From assembly GCF_041102575.1 (NCBI RefSeq), contig NZ_JBGCUE010000013.1:1-64000 (forward strand): a stretch of DNA of 64,000 nucleotides, written 5' to 3'. Shown piece by piece: positions 54,863 through 63,146 of this stretch. Under the pieces are notes generated by a model, which worked only from the letters and a program-made list of their open reading frames with translations, had not been told where the DNA came from and did not search any database. The stretch is from Tenuifilum sp. 4138str (GTDB lineage Bacteria; Bacteroidota; Bacteroidia; Bacteroidales; Tenuifilaceae). The position numbers and the translations under genes are program-made. The first letter of the stretch is position 1. Every line of letters starts with the position of its first letter.

Positions 54863-55357
54863 TTAGTTTTTAGGTATTTCGTCGAGTAAACGTTCAATAT
54901 ACTCCTGTTGTTTTTCTTTATCCTTAAGCTGGGCGCGCAAAACTTTTTCGGTTAGGCTTATGGTTAACTCAGCAACAGTGGCATAAAGCTCCTTTTTGGC
55001 GGCCTCTTTTTCCAAAAGAATTTGCTCACGGGCTTTGTCGAGCATCTTTTGGGTTTCAATGCGAGCCTGCTCTTTGGCTTCCGCCAGTAGTTTTTCCCTC
55101 AAAGCTTTAGTTTCGGCAATTTCGCGTTCGCGTTCTTGCCTAGCCTTTTCGGCCATAAGCTTGCTTTCCTCCTGCAATTTTTCTATCTCGGCACGAGCTT
55201 GCTCGGCAAGGCGCATTGAACGAGCTATGCTTTCCTCCCTGCTTTTTAAGGCCTGCAGTATGGGTTTCCATGCAAACTTTTTAAGAATGAAAAGCAGCAC
55301 CCCAAACGATAGCAAAGCCCAAAAGAGTAGGCCGTAGTCGGGTGTAACAAGACCCAT
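54863..55357 (-). CDS. atpF: ATP synthase F0 subunit b
   Basis: The 164-residue peripheral stalk subunit has one N-terminal membrane helix (about 8-25, GLLFWALLSFGVLLFILKKF) and a long charged helix rich in Ala, Glu, Arg and Lys. WKPILQALKSREESI is the usual post-membrane segment. It lies 11 bp after atpE. Confidence 0.96.
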   Translation of the reverse strand: MGLVTPDYGLLFWALLSFGVLLFILKKFAWKPILQALKSREESIARSMRLAEQARAEIEKLQEESKLMAEKARQEREREIAETKALREKLLAEAKEQARIETQKMLDKAREQILLEKEAAKKELYATVAELTISLTEKVLRAQLKDKEKQQEYIERLLDEIPKN

Positions 55358-55368
55358 AGGTTAAAGTT

Positions 55369-55626
55369 TTATACAAATAACGCCACAATAAGTATAATAA
55401 GGGCAAAAAATGCAACCCCTTCAATAAGCGCAGCCGAAACAATCATATTGGTTCGAATATCGCCTGAGGCTTCAGGCTGACGGGCTATAGACTTTAGAGC
55501 CGAAGAGCCTATGCGACCAATGCCCAGTCCTGCGGCTAAAACAATTATTGCTGCACCCAATGCAATGCCAAATTTTGCAATTGATGCGCCATCGATTGAC
55601 TGAAGTAAAATTAGTAATGTATTCAT
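55369..55626 (-). CDS. atpE: ATP synthase F0 subunit c
   Basis: The 85-residue proteolipid has two membrane helices and the polar loop ARQPE (48-52). The ion-binding carboxylate is Glu69 in AALIEGVAFF. The residue after it is Gly and the helix-1 glutamine of Na+-type rings is absent, so the ring is probably proton-driven. An N-terminal extension (MNTLLILLQSIDGASI) is normal for Bacteroidota. Confidence 0.97.
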   Translation of the reverse strand: MNTLLILLQSIDGASIAKFGIALGAAIIVLAAGLGIGRIGSSALKSIARQPEASGDIRTNMIVSAALIEGVAFFALIILIVALFV

Positions 55627-55644
55627 AGTTTTATATTTAAGTTG

Positions 55645-56730
55645 TTAGTGATGTTCTTCTGTAGCCATTCCAATATATAGGGCTGTAAGCAAAGTAAAAA
55701 CATATGCCTGGATAAGGGCAACCAGTAATTCCAGCAACGACATGAATATAAGGAAAACCAGAGAAATGGGTGCAACGGCAAATCCTAACCAAGCTATCAT
55801 TGAAGAAAAAATGAAAATCAAGCTAAGCAGAACCGTAGCTACCATGTGCCCAGCAAGAATATTGGCAAACAAACGGACCATTAAAACAAATGGCTTGATG
55901 AATACTCCAATAAACTCTACCAGGGGCATGATTGGTATGGGCAACTTCAAAAATGTTGGTATACCCGGTGGGTTAACTATATGTTTCCAGTAATCTTTGT
56001 TGGCATGCCGGTTAATTGTAAAAAAAGTAAAAAGCGCAAGAGCCATGGTTACGGATATGTTACCAGTAACATTAGCCCCCCCTGGAAACAATGGAATAAG
56101 ACCCAAAAGATTTGAGAACCATATAAAAAAGAAAAGAGTTAACAAAAAGGGCATGAAATGGTTATAGCGTTTCTCTCCTATAGAAGGGATTGCTATTTCG
56201 TCCCGAATAAATATTATAAATGGCTCAAAAACATTTTGTAAACCTTTGGGTGGTGAATCGGGATCTTTCTTATACCTTCGGGCTATGCCAATGAAAATTA
56301 AAGCCAACAAAATTGATGTGAATAGTATTGAAAAGGCATTTTTGGTAATGGAAAAATTATAGGGTAATGGATTGGTTTCGTCAACTTCTCCCCTATTGTT
56401 TAACTCCACAATTTTACCTTTAAGTTTTCCTTCTGTCTCAATCCTGAAACCTTTATAAACGCCATGATCATGATGGAACTTGTTGGAAAGAAATACATGC
56501 AAGCCTGTTTTTTTGCTGTAAAGTATTACTGGAAGCGGAATGCTAATATGATGGTGATTTACGGTAAGTATATGCCACTCATACGAATCGCTTACGTGGT
56601 CAAATATGAATTCGGCAGTATTAAACCCCTTAGAGTCTTTTTTGTGTACTTCGTCAGCTTGCGCGCAATTTATGCTTGCGGCAATGAGTAACAATAAAAT
56701 TAAAACCGATAGGTTAATTCTTTTCTTCAC
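55645..56730 (-). CDS. atpB: ATP synthase F0 subunit a, with long N-terminal extension
   Basis: The 361-residue subunit a has the essential arginine Arg286 in LMVRLFANILAGH, the channel residue facing the c ring. Before the core, about 125 residues include a signal-like helix (1-25) and a His-rich periplasmic segment (NHHHISI, NKFHHDHGVYKGF). This extension is common in Bacteroidota. The start overlaps the stop of the AtpI-like gene by 17 bp. Confidence 0.96.
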   Translation of the reverse strand: MKKRINLSVLILLLLIAASINCAQADEVHKKDSKGFNTAEFIFDHVSDSYEWHILTVNHHHISIPLPVILYSKKTGLHVFLSNKFHHDHGVYKGFRIETEGKLKGKIVELNNRGEVDETNPLPYNFSITKNAFSILFTSILLALIFIGIARRYKKDPDSPPKGLQNVFEPFIIFIRDEIAIPSIGEKRYNHFMPFLLTLFFFIWFSNLLGLIPLFPGGANVTGNISVTMALALFTFFTINRHANKDYWKHIVNPPGIPTFLKLPIPIMPLVEFIGVFIKPFVLMVRLFANILAGHMVATVLLSLIFIFSSMIAWLGFAVAPISLVFLIFMSLLELLVALIQAYVFTLLTALYIGMATEEHH

Positions 56731-57085
56731 TTGTATTCCTATCCTTTACAATAAAGTATGTGAAATGCAAAAGTAAAACCAGATACGATATCAAATATAC
56801 GATAACCAACAGAATTTTGTGACTAAAACCGGCTAAAAAAATTACTAAGACAGCTACGAGGTTTACTAAAACATTGATTGACTTAATGATAAAATACTTG
56901 CTCACATACTTTATTCGGGGCAATACAGACTTTGATGAAATTAAGGAGAAGGCAATAAAACTTAAAGAAGATGGAATTAAAGGAGTTATCCTTACTAATG
57001 TATCGCTGGTATAAAACCATAGAACCAAAAGTAAGGATAACACTATGATTAAAAGAGTAATAGAAAATCTTACTTTAACACCCAT
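56714..57085 (-). CDS. Small four-helix membrane protein at the atpI position
   Basis: The 123-residue protein has about four membrane helices (near 8-26, 32-50, 68-86, 90-112). The sequence is weakly conserved and I could not match it to a family by motif, but its size, topology and place just before atpB are those of the ATP synthase I chain, thought to help c-ring assembly. It overlaps atpB by 17 bp and follows bactofilin by 6 bp. Confidence 0.65.
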   Translation of the reverse strand: MGVKVRFSITLLIIVLSLLLVLWFYTSDTLVRITPLIPSSLSFIAFSLISSKSVLPRIKYVSKYFIIKSINVLVNLVAVLVIFLAGFSHKILLVIVYLISYLVLLLHFTYFIVKDRNTSEEKN

Positions 57086-57091
57086 TTGAGT

Positions 57092-57472
57092 TTACTCTTG
57101 CCCTAAAGTAACTTCTTTGCTTTCCATTCCTAGCATATTGCAGTAACCTGTAAACTTGCAACCGGGTTCAATAGCAAGTTTACCTACAGTAATATCGCCA
57201 TTTATCCGAGCCGATGATTTGAGCGATAATAGCTCATCGACAGTGATTTTACCCTCAACAACACCTGAAATATCTGAGTTTTTGCAAACCAACTCACCTT
57301 TTATTTTACCGGTTTCACCAACAACAACTTTGCCTTTAACATTGAGGTTACCAACCAGAATGCCATCAATACGCAAATCGCCACTACTTTTAATATCGCC
57401 ATTGATTTCAGTGCCAAATCCAACCAGGTTGATGTTGTTAGCATTAAATTCGGGTTCATTTATTTTTGCCAT
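57092..57472 (-). CDS. Bactofilin-family polymer-forming protein
   Basis: The 126-residue protein is a right-handed beta-helix of repeated six-residue turns: INGDIKSSGDLRIDG, LVGNLNVKGKVVVGETGKIKGELVC, SGVVEGKITVDELL, ARINGDITVGKLAIEPG. It should polymerise into filaments without nucleotide at the membrane. It is the first gene of the likely atp transcription unit (its -7 element is at 57500-57507), a place seen in other Bacteroidota. Confidence 0.93.
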   Translation of the reverse strand: MAKINEPEFNANNINLVGFGTEINGDIKSSGDLRIDGILVGNLNVKGKVVVGETGKIKGELVCKNSDISGVVEGKITVDELLSLKSSARINGDITVGKLAIEPGCKFTGYCNMLGMESKEVTLGQE

Positions 57473-57499
57473 AGGTAAAAAGTTTAATGTTTAGAATTA

Positions 57500-57507
57500 C
57501 AAATATA
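57500..57507 (-). promoter_or_regulatory. -7 element for the bactofilin-atpI-atpBEFHAG unit
   Basis: The minus strand reads TATATTTG, matching TAnnTTTG, 28 bases before the bactofilin ATG, in the 45-bp gap after the rhomboid gene. It would give the ATP synthase genes their own start apart from the upstream signalling genes. Confidence 0.45.
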
Positions 57508-57517
57508 AAAATTCCGT

Positions 57518-58198
57518 TTAAAGTTTTTCCTTATCGCTTTCGTCAAAAATTTCACTTTCCCAATATTCTGAAGTTTCTTCAGCATCATCAGCAGTTTCGC
57601 TCATCCAGCTCCAGGTTTGTGGAGGAGGTCCTTGCCTTCGGTAAACAAAAGCGAGTATTGCACCTGTTATTCCTCCAAATAAATGGTATTCCCACGAAAT
57701 TTGAGGGAATATTGGTAGTACGCCCCAAACCAAGCCTCCATAAAGAAAAACAACCAAAAGCGATATTGCCATCAGGTTTATGTTCTTGCGAAAAACTCCA
57801 CTAAAAAAGATAAACGATGCAATAGCATATATAATACCGCTGGAACCAATATGGTAACTAGTGCGAGCAGCAATCCAAACCATCATTCCGCTTAACAACC
57901 AGCTTAGTGAAAGTATTTTATACCATAAATCTCTGTAAAAATAAACTAAACCTGCAATTAAAATAAATATTGTTATTGTGTTATTTATTAGATGATTAAA
58001 GTCAGAGTGAATTAAAGGAGCGGTGAATATTCCAATTAAGCCTGAAAAACTTCGGGGTTGAAGGCCTAGCCGATATAACGATGTGCCTTCAATTATCTCT
58101 ACCAATTTGACTAGCCATATCAAAAGGATAAACAGAAAAGCAATTTGGAGGCTTATCTTGAATCGAGTTCGTTCAATTTTTAGGATAGCATCACTCAT
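57518..58198 (-). CDS. Rhomboid-family intramembrane serine protease
   Basis: The 226-residue protein has about six membrane helices. The catalytic Ser is in HIGSSGIIYA (about Ser120) and His172 is in WEYHLFGGITGA; HSDFNHLINN is the usual loop motif. It cleaves transmembrane substrates. The C-terminal tail is acidic and aromatic (TWSWMSE, EYWESEIFDE). The start at 58198 (MSDAILKI) overlaps the preceding gene by 8 bp, typical of coupling; an earlier start at 58231 would lie deeper in that gene. Confidence 0.9.
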   Translation of the reverse strand: MSDAILKIERTRFKISLQIAFLFILLIWLVKLVEIIEGTSLYRLGLQPRSFSGLIGIFTAPLIHSDFNHLINNTITIFILIAGLVYFYRDLWYKILSLSWLLSGMMVWIAARTSYHIGSSGIIYAIASFIFFSGVFRKNINLMAISLLVVFLYGGLVWGVLPIFPQISWEYHLFGGITGAILAFVYRRQGPPPQTWSWMSETADDAEETSEYWESEIFDESDKEKL

Positions 58199-59210
58199 TT
58201 CTACAGTTATCAATAAATTCTCTTTTGACAAGCTTAGGATCCGACAGGGTATTGTAAAACATATCGATGTACTCTAAAATTTCATTCTTATTCCGAACTG
58301 TTAAAAGCGAATCGGCAGTTATGAGATTCATTATTTCAGGTTTCTTCCTTATAAAAAAGTCAATGGTAAAATTCAATTCAAGCATTTGGCGACAATTGCC
58401 TCGATAGTAGCGTTCTCTAACATTGGTAATTGGAATAATTTCGGGAGGTTTTGTATAGGGGGGGGTCACAAATCCGCAAAAATCAAAATCGTACGGAACT
58501 GGTATAACTGAGGTTAAAGAATCGTGGTAAAATAATTTTATGTTATGTAGTTTAGGAACTGACCAATCGGTATTGCCAATAAGGTACTGGAACATCGTCA
58601 TTACGTCAAGAACCGGTCTATAGGTGGCATTTTGAATAATCCCTTGTGTCTCTATCTCTTTAGTGTTTGTTCGCTTTGCCAGCCATTTTACAGGTTCAAT
58701 CAAAATTCCATAGGTGATGAAATTCTTGTACTTGCCAAACCTATCAAGATATATTAGCCTAACTAATCGTACCTTAAAGCTATAGTCCGAAAGTATGTTA
58801 TAGATACGGTATGCGTAGTACTCCTTTATTATATGTTGCTGGGCACGTTGGGTGTTCATACAGGGATTAACAAGCTTTATCCTTTGCGATGTGTTAAATA
58901 TTGGATCGTTAATCTTTTGCGGTTTAATAGCAAGGGGAGGTATTTTGCAGTTTGATTTATCGCGTCGAAAGATTCCTCGCGTCATGGCTTTGGCTGGAAG
59001 CGATACAGAGGTATCAGCATAGAGATAGTAAATAATAATGTTGTGATAACGAGCGTTGTGGGGGTTAACGTCGTTGAATAGTTCTTTTAAATCGCCAATT
59101 ATTTCAATTTCCAGAATTGATTGTTCTTCAAATAGATTCCCTTGTGCATATGAACTTAAAGTTACGATGCACAAAATAAATATTTGTATTATTTTCCTAA
59201 TCCAACTCAT
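58191..59210 (-). CDS. Exported protein of putative CotH-like kinase fold
   Basis: The 339-residue protein has a signal peptide (1-22, ending SYAQ). Residues about 125-175 have KEYYAYRIYNILSDYSFKVRLVRLIYLD, as in CotH-type proteins where the substrate-binding strand follows. From about 210, IGNTDWSVPKLHNIKLF and VPYDFDFCG resemble the catalytic HN and metal-binding DFD of the CotH/FAM20 atypical kinase fold. This is inference from motifs. It starts by a 4-bp overlap (ATGA) after the ankyrin-phosphatase and overlaps the rhomboid gene by 8 bp, so the three are coupled. Confidence 0.55.
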   Translation of the reverse strand: MSWIRKIIQIFILCIVTLSSYAQGNLFEEQSILEIEIIGDLKELFNDVNPHNARYHNIIIYYLYADTSVSLPAKAMTRGIFRRDKSNCKIPPLAIKPQKINDPIFNTSQRIKLVNPCMNTQRAQQHIIKEYYAYRIYNILSDYSFKVRLVRLIYLDRFGKYKNFITYGILIEPVKWLAKRTNTKEIETQGIIQNATYRPVLDVMTMFQYLIGNTDWSVPKLHNIKLFYHDSLTSVIPVPYDFDFCGFVTPPYTKPPEIIPITNVRERYYRGNCRQMLELNFTIDFFIRKKPEIMNLITADSLLTVRNKNEILEYIDMFYNTLSDPKLVKREFIDNCRNE

Positions 59211-60844
59211 TTAATTAAGGTGCATTGACCATTTATTGAACAACTCCAAAACTTTCGGGTTTCATCAATGAGTAACCCTTGGGGTGAAATACCCCTGCGG
59301 GCAAAAGGAACATTGATTGGAAATAACATTCCACTATAAAGCGGAGCAATACTATCAACTTCAGTATGACCTATAACCATTTGGTTTGCCCCATATGTTT
59401 TTAACACATAGCTAATTTCACTTAGAGTTGCTTTAGGTATTGTGGGAGTTTGTAGCAAGTAACCCCTGTACCAAAGTAAACCATATTCAGAAAAAATGAG
59501 GTTGAGCTCATTAAGAAAAACATCGGGGTCAATTAAAAAAGAATTGTCGGGGTTATACAATTTATCAAGTAGCTGGTTCATTCGTACCAATGGGATATTT
59601 TTTTGCGCAAGCTGGTACGATATTCCAGCATGAACAAAGAGGATGCTATCAATTACTATTCCAGCCTTAAAGTTTCGGACCATAGCACCGGGCCAAACGT
59701 TATTGGAAAAAAGATCAGAATAGGATATTTTATTTCCACGTGTTAATATTTGATATTTTTCATGGACATAGCGATTGTCGCTGTTCAATATAATTGCCTC
59801 GTGGTTTCCCATCAATGTGTAAACCCGCCCACCCGATAGTTCAGCTTGCTCTGTTAGTCGATAAACAAACCAAAGAACGTTAGTAACGCGTTCGCCCCTA
59901 TCAACCAAATCGCCAATAAAAACTAAATGCCCATCGCCAAAAATCCAGTTTAGATTTTTATCAACTATTGAGTTATTAACCAGCAACTTTGCTAAACTGT
60001 CATATTCACCATGAACATCGCCAACTGCAAATATTTTAGCTTTTGAATTTATTACCGTCTCTTTTTCGGAATACTTACTTGGTTTATTGAAGTTAACAGT
60101 GTAATTAATTGAATCAGTAGCATAAAAACCCTTAAAGGAAATAACACCATTAGTGATCCTAAAGGTTTTTGATTCGACATAAACCTTTGAATTTATACTG
60201 TCATTAACCAGGTAAAAGACCCTGGCTCGGCGTTTACTAATTCTCTCAACATGTGGCCCATCGAAACAGGATGGGTAAATTCCTTTGGAGTATGCCACCA
60301 TGTAATCACGAAGAAGGTTAGCCGCCTCGGTTTTGCCAAATGATAGGGCGTACTCAAGAGAGTTGTAGTTCTGAAAGTTTTGGAAAAAGGGATTTGCCCT
60401 AAAATGCATCAATACTTTAAGGGTGTTTACAGAGCCAACCCTTGCTGCATAAAGTAATGGAGTATTGCGTTGAATGTTATAGACATCAACTATTGCTCCG
60501 TGGGTAAGCAGGTATTCAGCAATAGTATCCTTATCGTATATTGCACACTGAATTAACGGTGACAGTGTGTTTAACACAATATTTACATTGGCGCCTCTAT
60601 CAACTAAATACTTTACAAGATTTAAATTTGAGTTAGAAATTGCGAGGGTTAAAAGTGTGTGCGAATTATTAAAATAGGTTTTATTAATACCATTTACTTT
60701 AATTAAACTATCTATCTTAGTAATGTTGTTTTCATTAATAAAACTTACAACCAAGGAATCATTACTTGTGTTGTCCTGAGCAAAACCATGAACAAATAAA
60801 AAGGGGGTAAATGCAAGAAGATGTAATGCTAATTTAAATTTCAT
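59207..60844 (-). CDS. Exported ankyrin-repeat metallophosphatase
   Basis: The 545-residue protein has a signal peptide (1-22, ending GFAQ) and four to five ankyrin repeats (about 55-185: LVKYLVDRGANVNIV, IAEYLLTHGAIVDVY, NTPLLYAARVGSVNTLKVLM). From about 270 it is a PPP-type calcineurin-like phosphatase: GDVHG (275-279), GDLVDRG (311-317), GNHE (346-349) and GHTEV near the C-terminus. All metal ligands are present. A secreted protein phosphatase with an ankyrin domain is unusual. The ATG at 60844 is chosen. It lies 5 bp after the TPR-SpoIIE gene. Confidence 0.88.
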   Translation of the reverse strand: MKFKLALHLLAFTPFLFVHGFAQDNTSNDSLVVSFINENNITKIDSLIKVNGINKTYFNNSHTLLTLAISNSNLNLVKYLVDRGANVNIVLNTLSPLIQCAIYDKDTIAEYLLTHGAIVDVYNIQRNTPLLYAARVGSVNTLKVLMHFRANPFFQNFQNYNSLEYALSFGKTEAANLLRDYMVAYSKGIYPSCFDGPHVERISKRRARVFYLVNDSINSKVYVESKTFRITNGVISFKGFYATDSINYTVNFNKPSKYSEKETVINSKAKIFAVGDVHGEYDSLAKLLVNNSIVDKNLNWIFGDGHLVFIGDLVDRGERVTNVLWFVYRLTEQAELSGGRVYTLMGNHEAIILNSDNRYVHEKYQILTRGNKISYSDLFSNNVWPGAMVRNFKAGIVIDSILFVHAGISYQLAQKNIPLVRMNQLLDKLYNPDNSFLIDPDVFLNELNLIFSEYGLLWYRGYLLQTPTIPKATLSEISYVLKTYGANQMVIGHTEVDSIAPLYSGMLFPINVPFARRGISPQGLLIDETRKFWSCSINGQCTLIK

Positions 60845-60849
60845 CTTAT

Positions 60850-63069
60850 TTAAAATTTTATTCCCCAAAGCAATACATCGTCTATTTGCTCATTTCGTTT
60901 CATCCATGACAAAAAGGTCTTCTCAAAATGAGTGCATTTGGAAACACCATCCATACCTGAGGTCAATACGAGTTGTTCCTTAAATCTTGATCGCATGAAC
61001 TTTTTATGGTTATCGCCACCAAGCTGATCAAAATACCCATCGGATGTGAGGTATAACCAATCGCCAGGAGTAAGTTTAATGGATTTAACAGTAAAATTTT
61101 TGCTGCTTGCACCAGCCAATTTGGCTCCAAGTGTTACAAAATCGGGTTTAAGCTCTTGAACATCGCCATTTCGTTGCAGGAATAAAGGAATTAATGCGCT
61201 GGTATACTCAAGTAGATAGGTTTCCTTATCAAACACACATACAGCAATATCCATGCTATCTTTAAGAATCATTTCATTTTTGGACTTACTAAGTCGTTTA
61301 ATTAGCTGATCGTCAATGAATGAAAGTATATCGTCAGTTTTGTAAAGCATGTGTTGGTTTACTGCCTGATTTATTAAATCGATACCAATTATACTCATAA
61401 AAGCACCCGGAACGCCATGCCCTGTGCAATCGGCTAAGGCAAAGAATACTTTATTTCCCTTGGGAAGCATCCAGTAAAAATCGCCGCTAACAATATCTTT
61501 TGGACGGCTAAAAATAAAAGTATCGGAAAACTGTTTTTTCACAAAACTTATTGGAGGCTGAATAGATTCTTGAATTCGCTCGGCGTATCTGATACTATCG
61601 GTAATTTTCTGAATGTAACTTTCAATAATATTATAGGCTTCTTCCAGGTTTTTATTCTTTTGTTCAATGAAATCCTTATTTTTTTCAATTTCTTGCTTTT
61701 GCTGCTCAATCTCCTGATTTTTCTCTTCGAGCAACACATTTTTTAGCTCAATTTCCTCAAGTTGCCTTGCAAGCTTTTCGGCAGTTCTTCGCTTATCCCT
61801 CAAGGCAAAGTAAATAACCAGCAACATGGCCCCGCTAAGCAAAAGCCCAATCAATAGGACATAGGTTTGAATTTTAGTTCTAGTAATTTCCCGTTGCTTT
61901 AACTCTTGCTGCTGAAGTAATAGCTTAATTTCATTCTCTTTCTTTTCTGTCTCGTATAGTGTTTGGATGGTAGATATGTGCCTGCTATTCTTTTCGTTTA
62001 AAACGCTATCCTTGTAGCTTGATGATAGTTTAAAGTACTCGAGCGCTTTGCTATATTCATTTTGCTTTTGGTAGTAATCCGATAAAACCTCATACGCTTG
62101 CTGAAAATGAATTAAACTTTTTATTTCCTTGGCAATACTGAGGCATGCAAAAACATTTTCGTAGGCACTCCTTTCATTGTTTAACCGTAACTGGGCCCGC
62201 GCTAAGTTAATGTAGCTATCGGCTATAAACTTTTTATCGTTGAGCTTTTTATCTATTACAAGCGCCTTAGTAAAATAATCTTGAGCCTTTAATGGATTTC
62301 CTAAGTAAAGTTCGATTTTGCCTAATGCATTAAAGTTGATAGCTATACCTTTTTGACTGTTGATTTGGTAATTGATATCAAGCGATTTTGAGTAGTAATC
62401 CTTTGCCTTAATAAAATCACCTTTAAATTCGTAAACCTCGCCAATATTATTAAAGTTCATAGCTTGGCCAAGCAGGTTTTTTGTTTGCTGGGAGAGGTAG
62501 AGGGCTCTCTGAAAGTATTCTAAGGCTTCATCGTAGCGTCCGTTTAGCGAAAAAATGTTGCCAAGGCTATTGCAGGCCACTGAAATATTGAATGTGTCCT
62601 TTATCTCTTCGGCCAACTTTAAGGCCTTTAGATGATACTCAGAGGCGTAAGCGTGGTTATCGAGCCGGCGATAAACCACTCCAAGGTTATTGAGCGATTT
62701 TGCCTGTTGATGTTTATCGTCGATTGATTTTGCAAGATCTAACGCATCGTTATGAAACTTTAATGCATTAGCGTAGTTTGAAATGTTTCGGTATAGCACA
62801 CCAAGCGAGGTATATACCTCCATTCGGAGGTAATTGCTTTTGATTGATTCCGCCAAACGCTTAGCCTCAAGTAGGTAATTTTCTGCTAGAACAGGGTTGT
62901 TCTCATTTACTTCATAAACCCTGGCTATTTTTTGCAGAATAAGTACACGTAAGCTGTCGTTCGATTCTTGGTATAATTGAAGCAGCATGGAATCTGCATT
63001 CTGCGGCTGTGCAACCAAATGCAAACACAGAATGGCACAAACAGGCAATAATATCTTTTTAAACATCAT
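60850..63069 (-). CDS. TPR sensor with SpoIIE-type PP2C phosphatase
   Basis: The 739-residue protein has a signal peptide (1-20), about eight TPR units (about 40-360), a coiled coil (about 360-395), one membrane helix (about 400-425), a second coiled coil (about 425-490), and a C-terminal SpoIIE domain (about 505-739). The latter shows SGDFYWM, VFFALADCTGHGVPGAFMS and LTPGDWLYLTSDGYFDQLGG, with the metal-binding aspartates intact. It should dephosphorylate a Ser/Thr partner, often an anti-sigma antagonist. It heads a run of four coupled genes. A -7-like TATATTTG (63140-63147, minus) is 70 bases upstream. Confidence 0.93.
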   Translation of the reverse strand: MMFKKILLPVCAILCLHLVAQPQNADSMLLQLYQESNDSLRVLILQKIARVYEVNENNPVLAENYLLEAKRLAESIKSNYLRMEVYTSLGVLYRNISNYANALKFHNDALDLAKSIDDKHQQAKSLNNLGVVYRRLDNHAYASEYHLKALKLAEEIKDTFNISVACNSLGNIFSLNGRYDEALEYFQRALYLSQQTKNLLGQAMNFNNIGEVYEFKGDFIKAKDYYSKSLDINYQINSQKGIAINFNALGKIELYLGNPLKAQDYFTKALVIDKKLNDKKFIADSYINLARAQLRLNNERSAYENVFACLSIAKEIKSLIHFQQAYEVLSDYYQKQNEYSKALEYFKLSSSYKDSVLNEKNSRHISTIQTLYETEKKENEIKLLLQQQELKQREITRTKIQTYVLLIGLLLSGAMLLVIYFALRDKRRTAEKLARQLEEIELKNVLLEEKNQEIEQQKQEIEKNKDFIEQKNKNLEEAYNIIESYIQKITDSIRYAERIQESIQPPISFVKKQFSDTFIFSRPKDIVSGDFYWMLPKGNKVFFALADCTGHGVPGAFMSIIGIDLINQAVNQHMLYKTDDILSFIDDQLIKRLSKSKNEMILKDSMDIAVCVFDKETYLLEYTSALIPLFLQRNGDVQELKPDFVTLGAKLAGASSKNFTVKSIKLTPGDWLYLTSDGYFDQLGGDNHKKFMRSRFKEQLVLTSGMDGVSKCTHFEKTFLSWMKRNEQIDDVLLWGIKF

Positions 63070-63146
63070 GGCAAAAAAATTCCTTCATTTGGAAAGATAG
63101 CATAATTTCGCAACAAATAAAATTACACCCAACTAATAACAAATAT

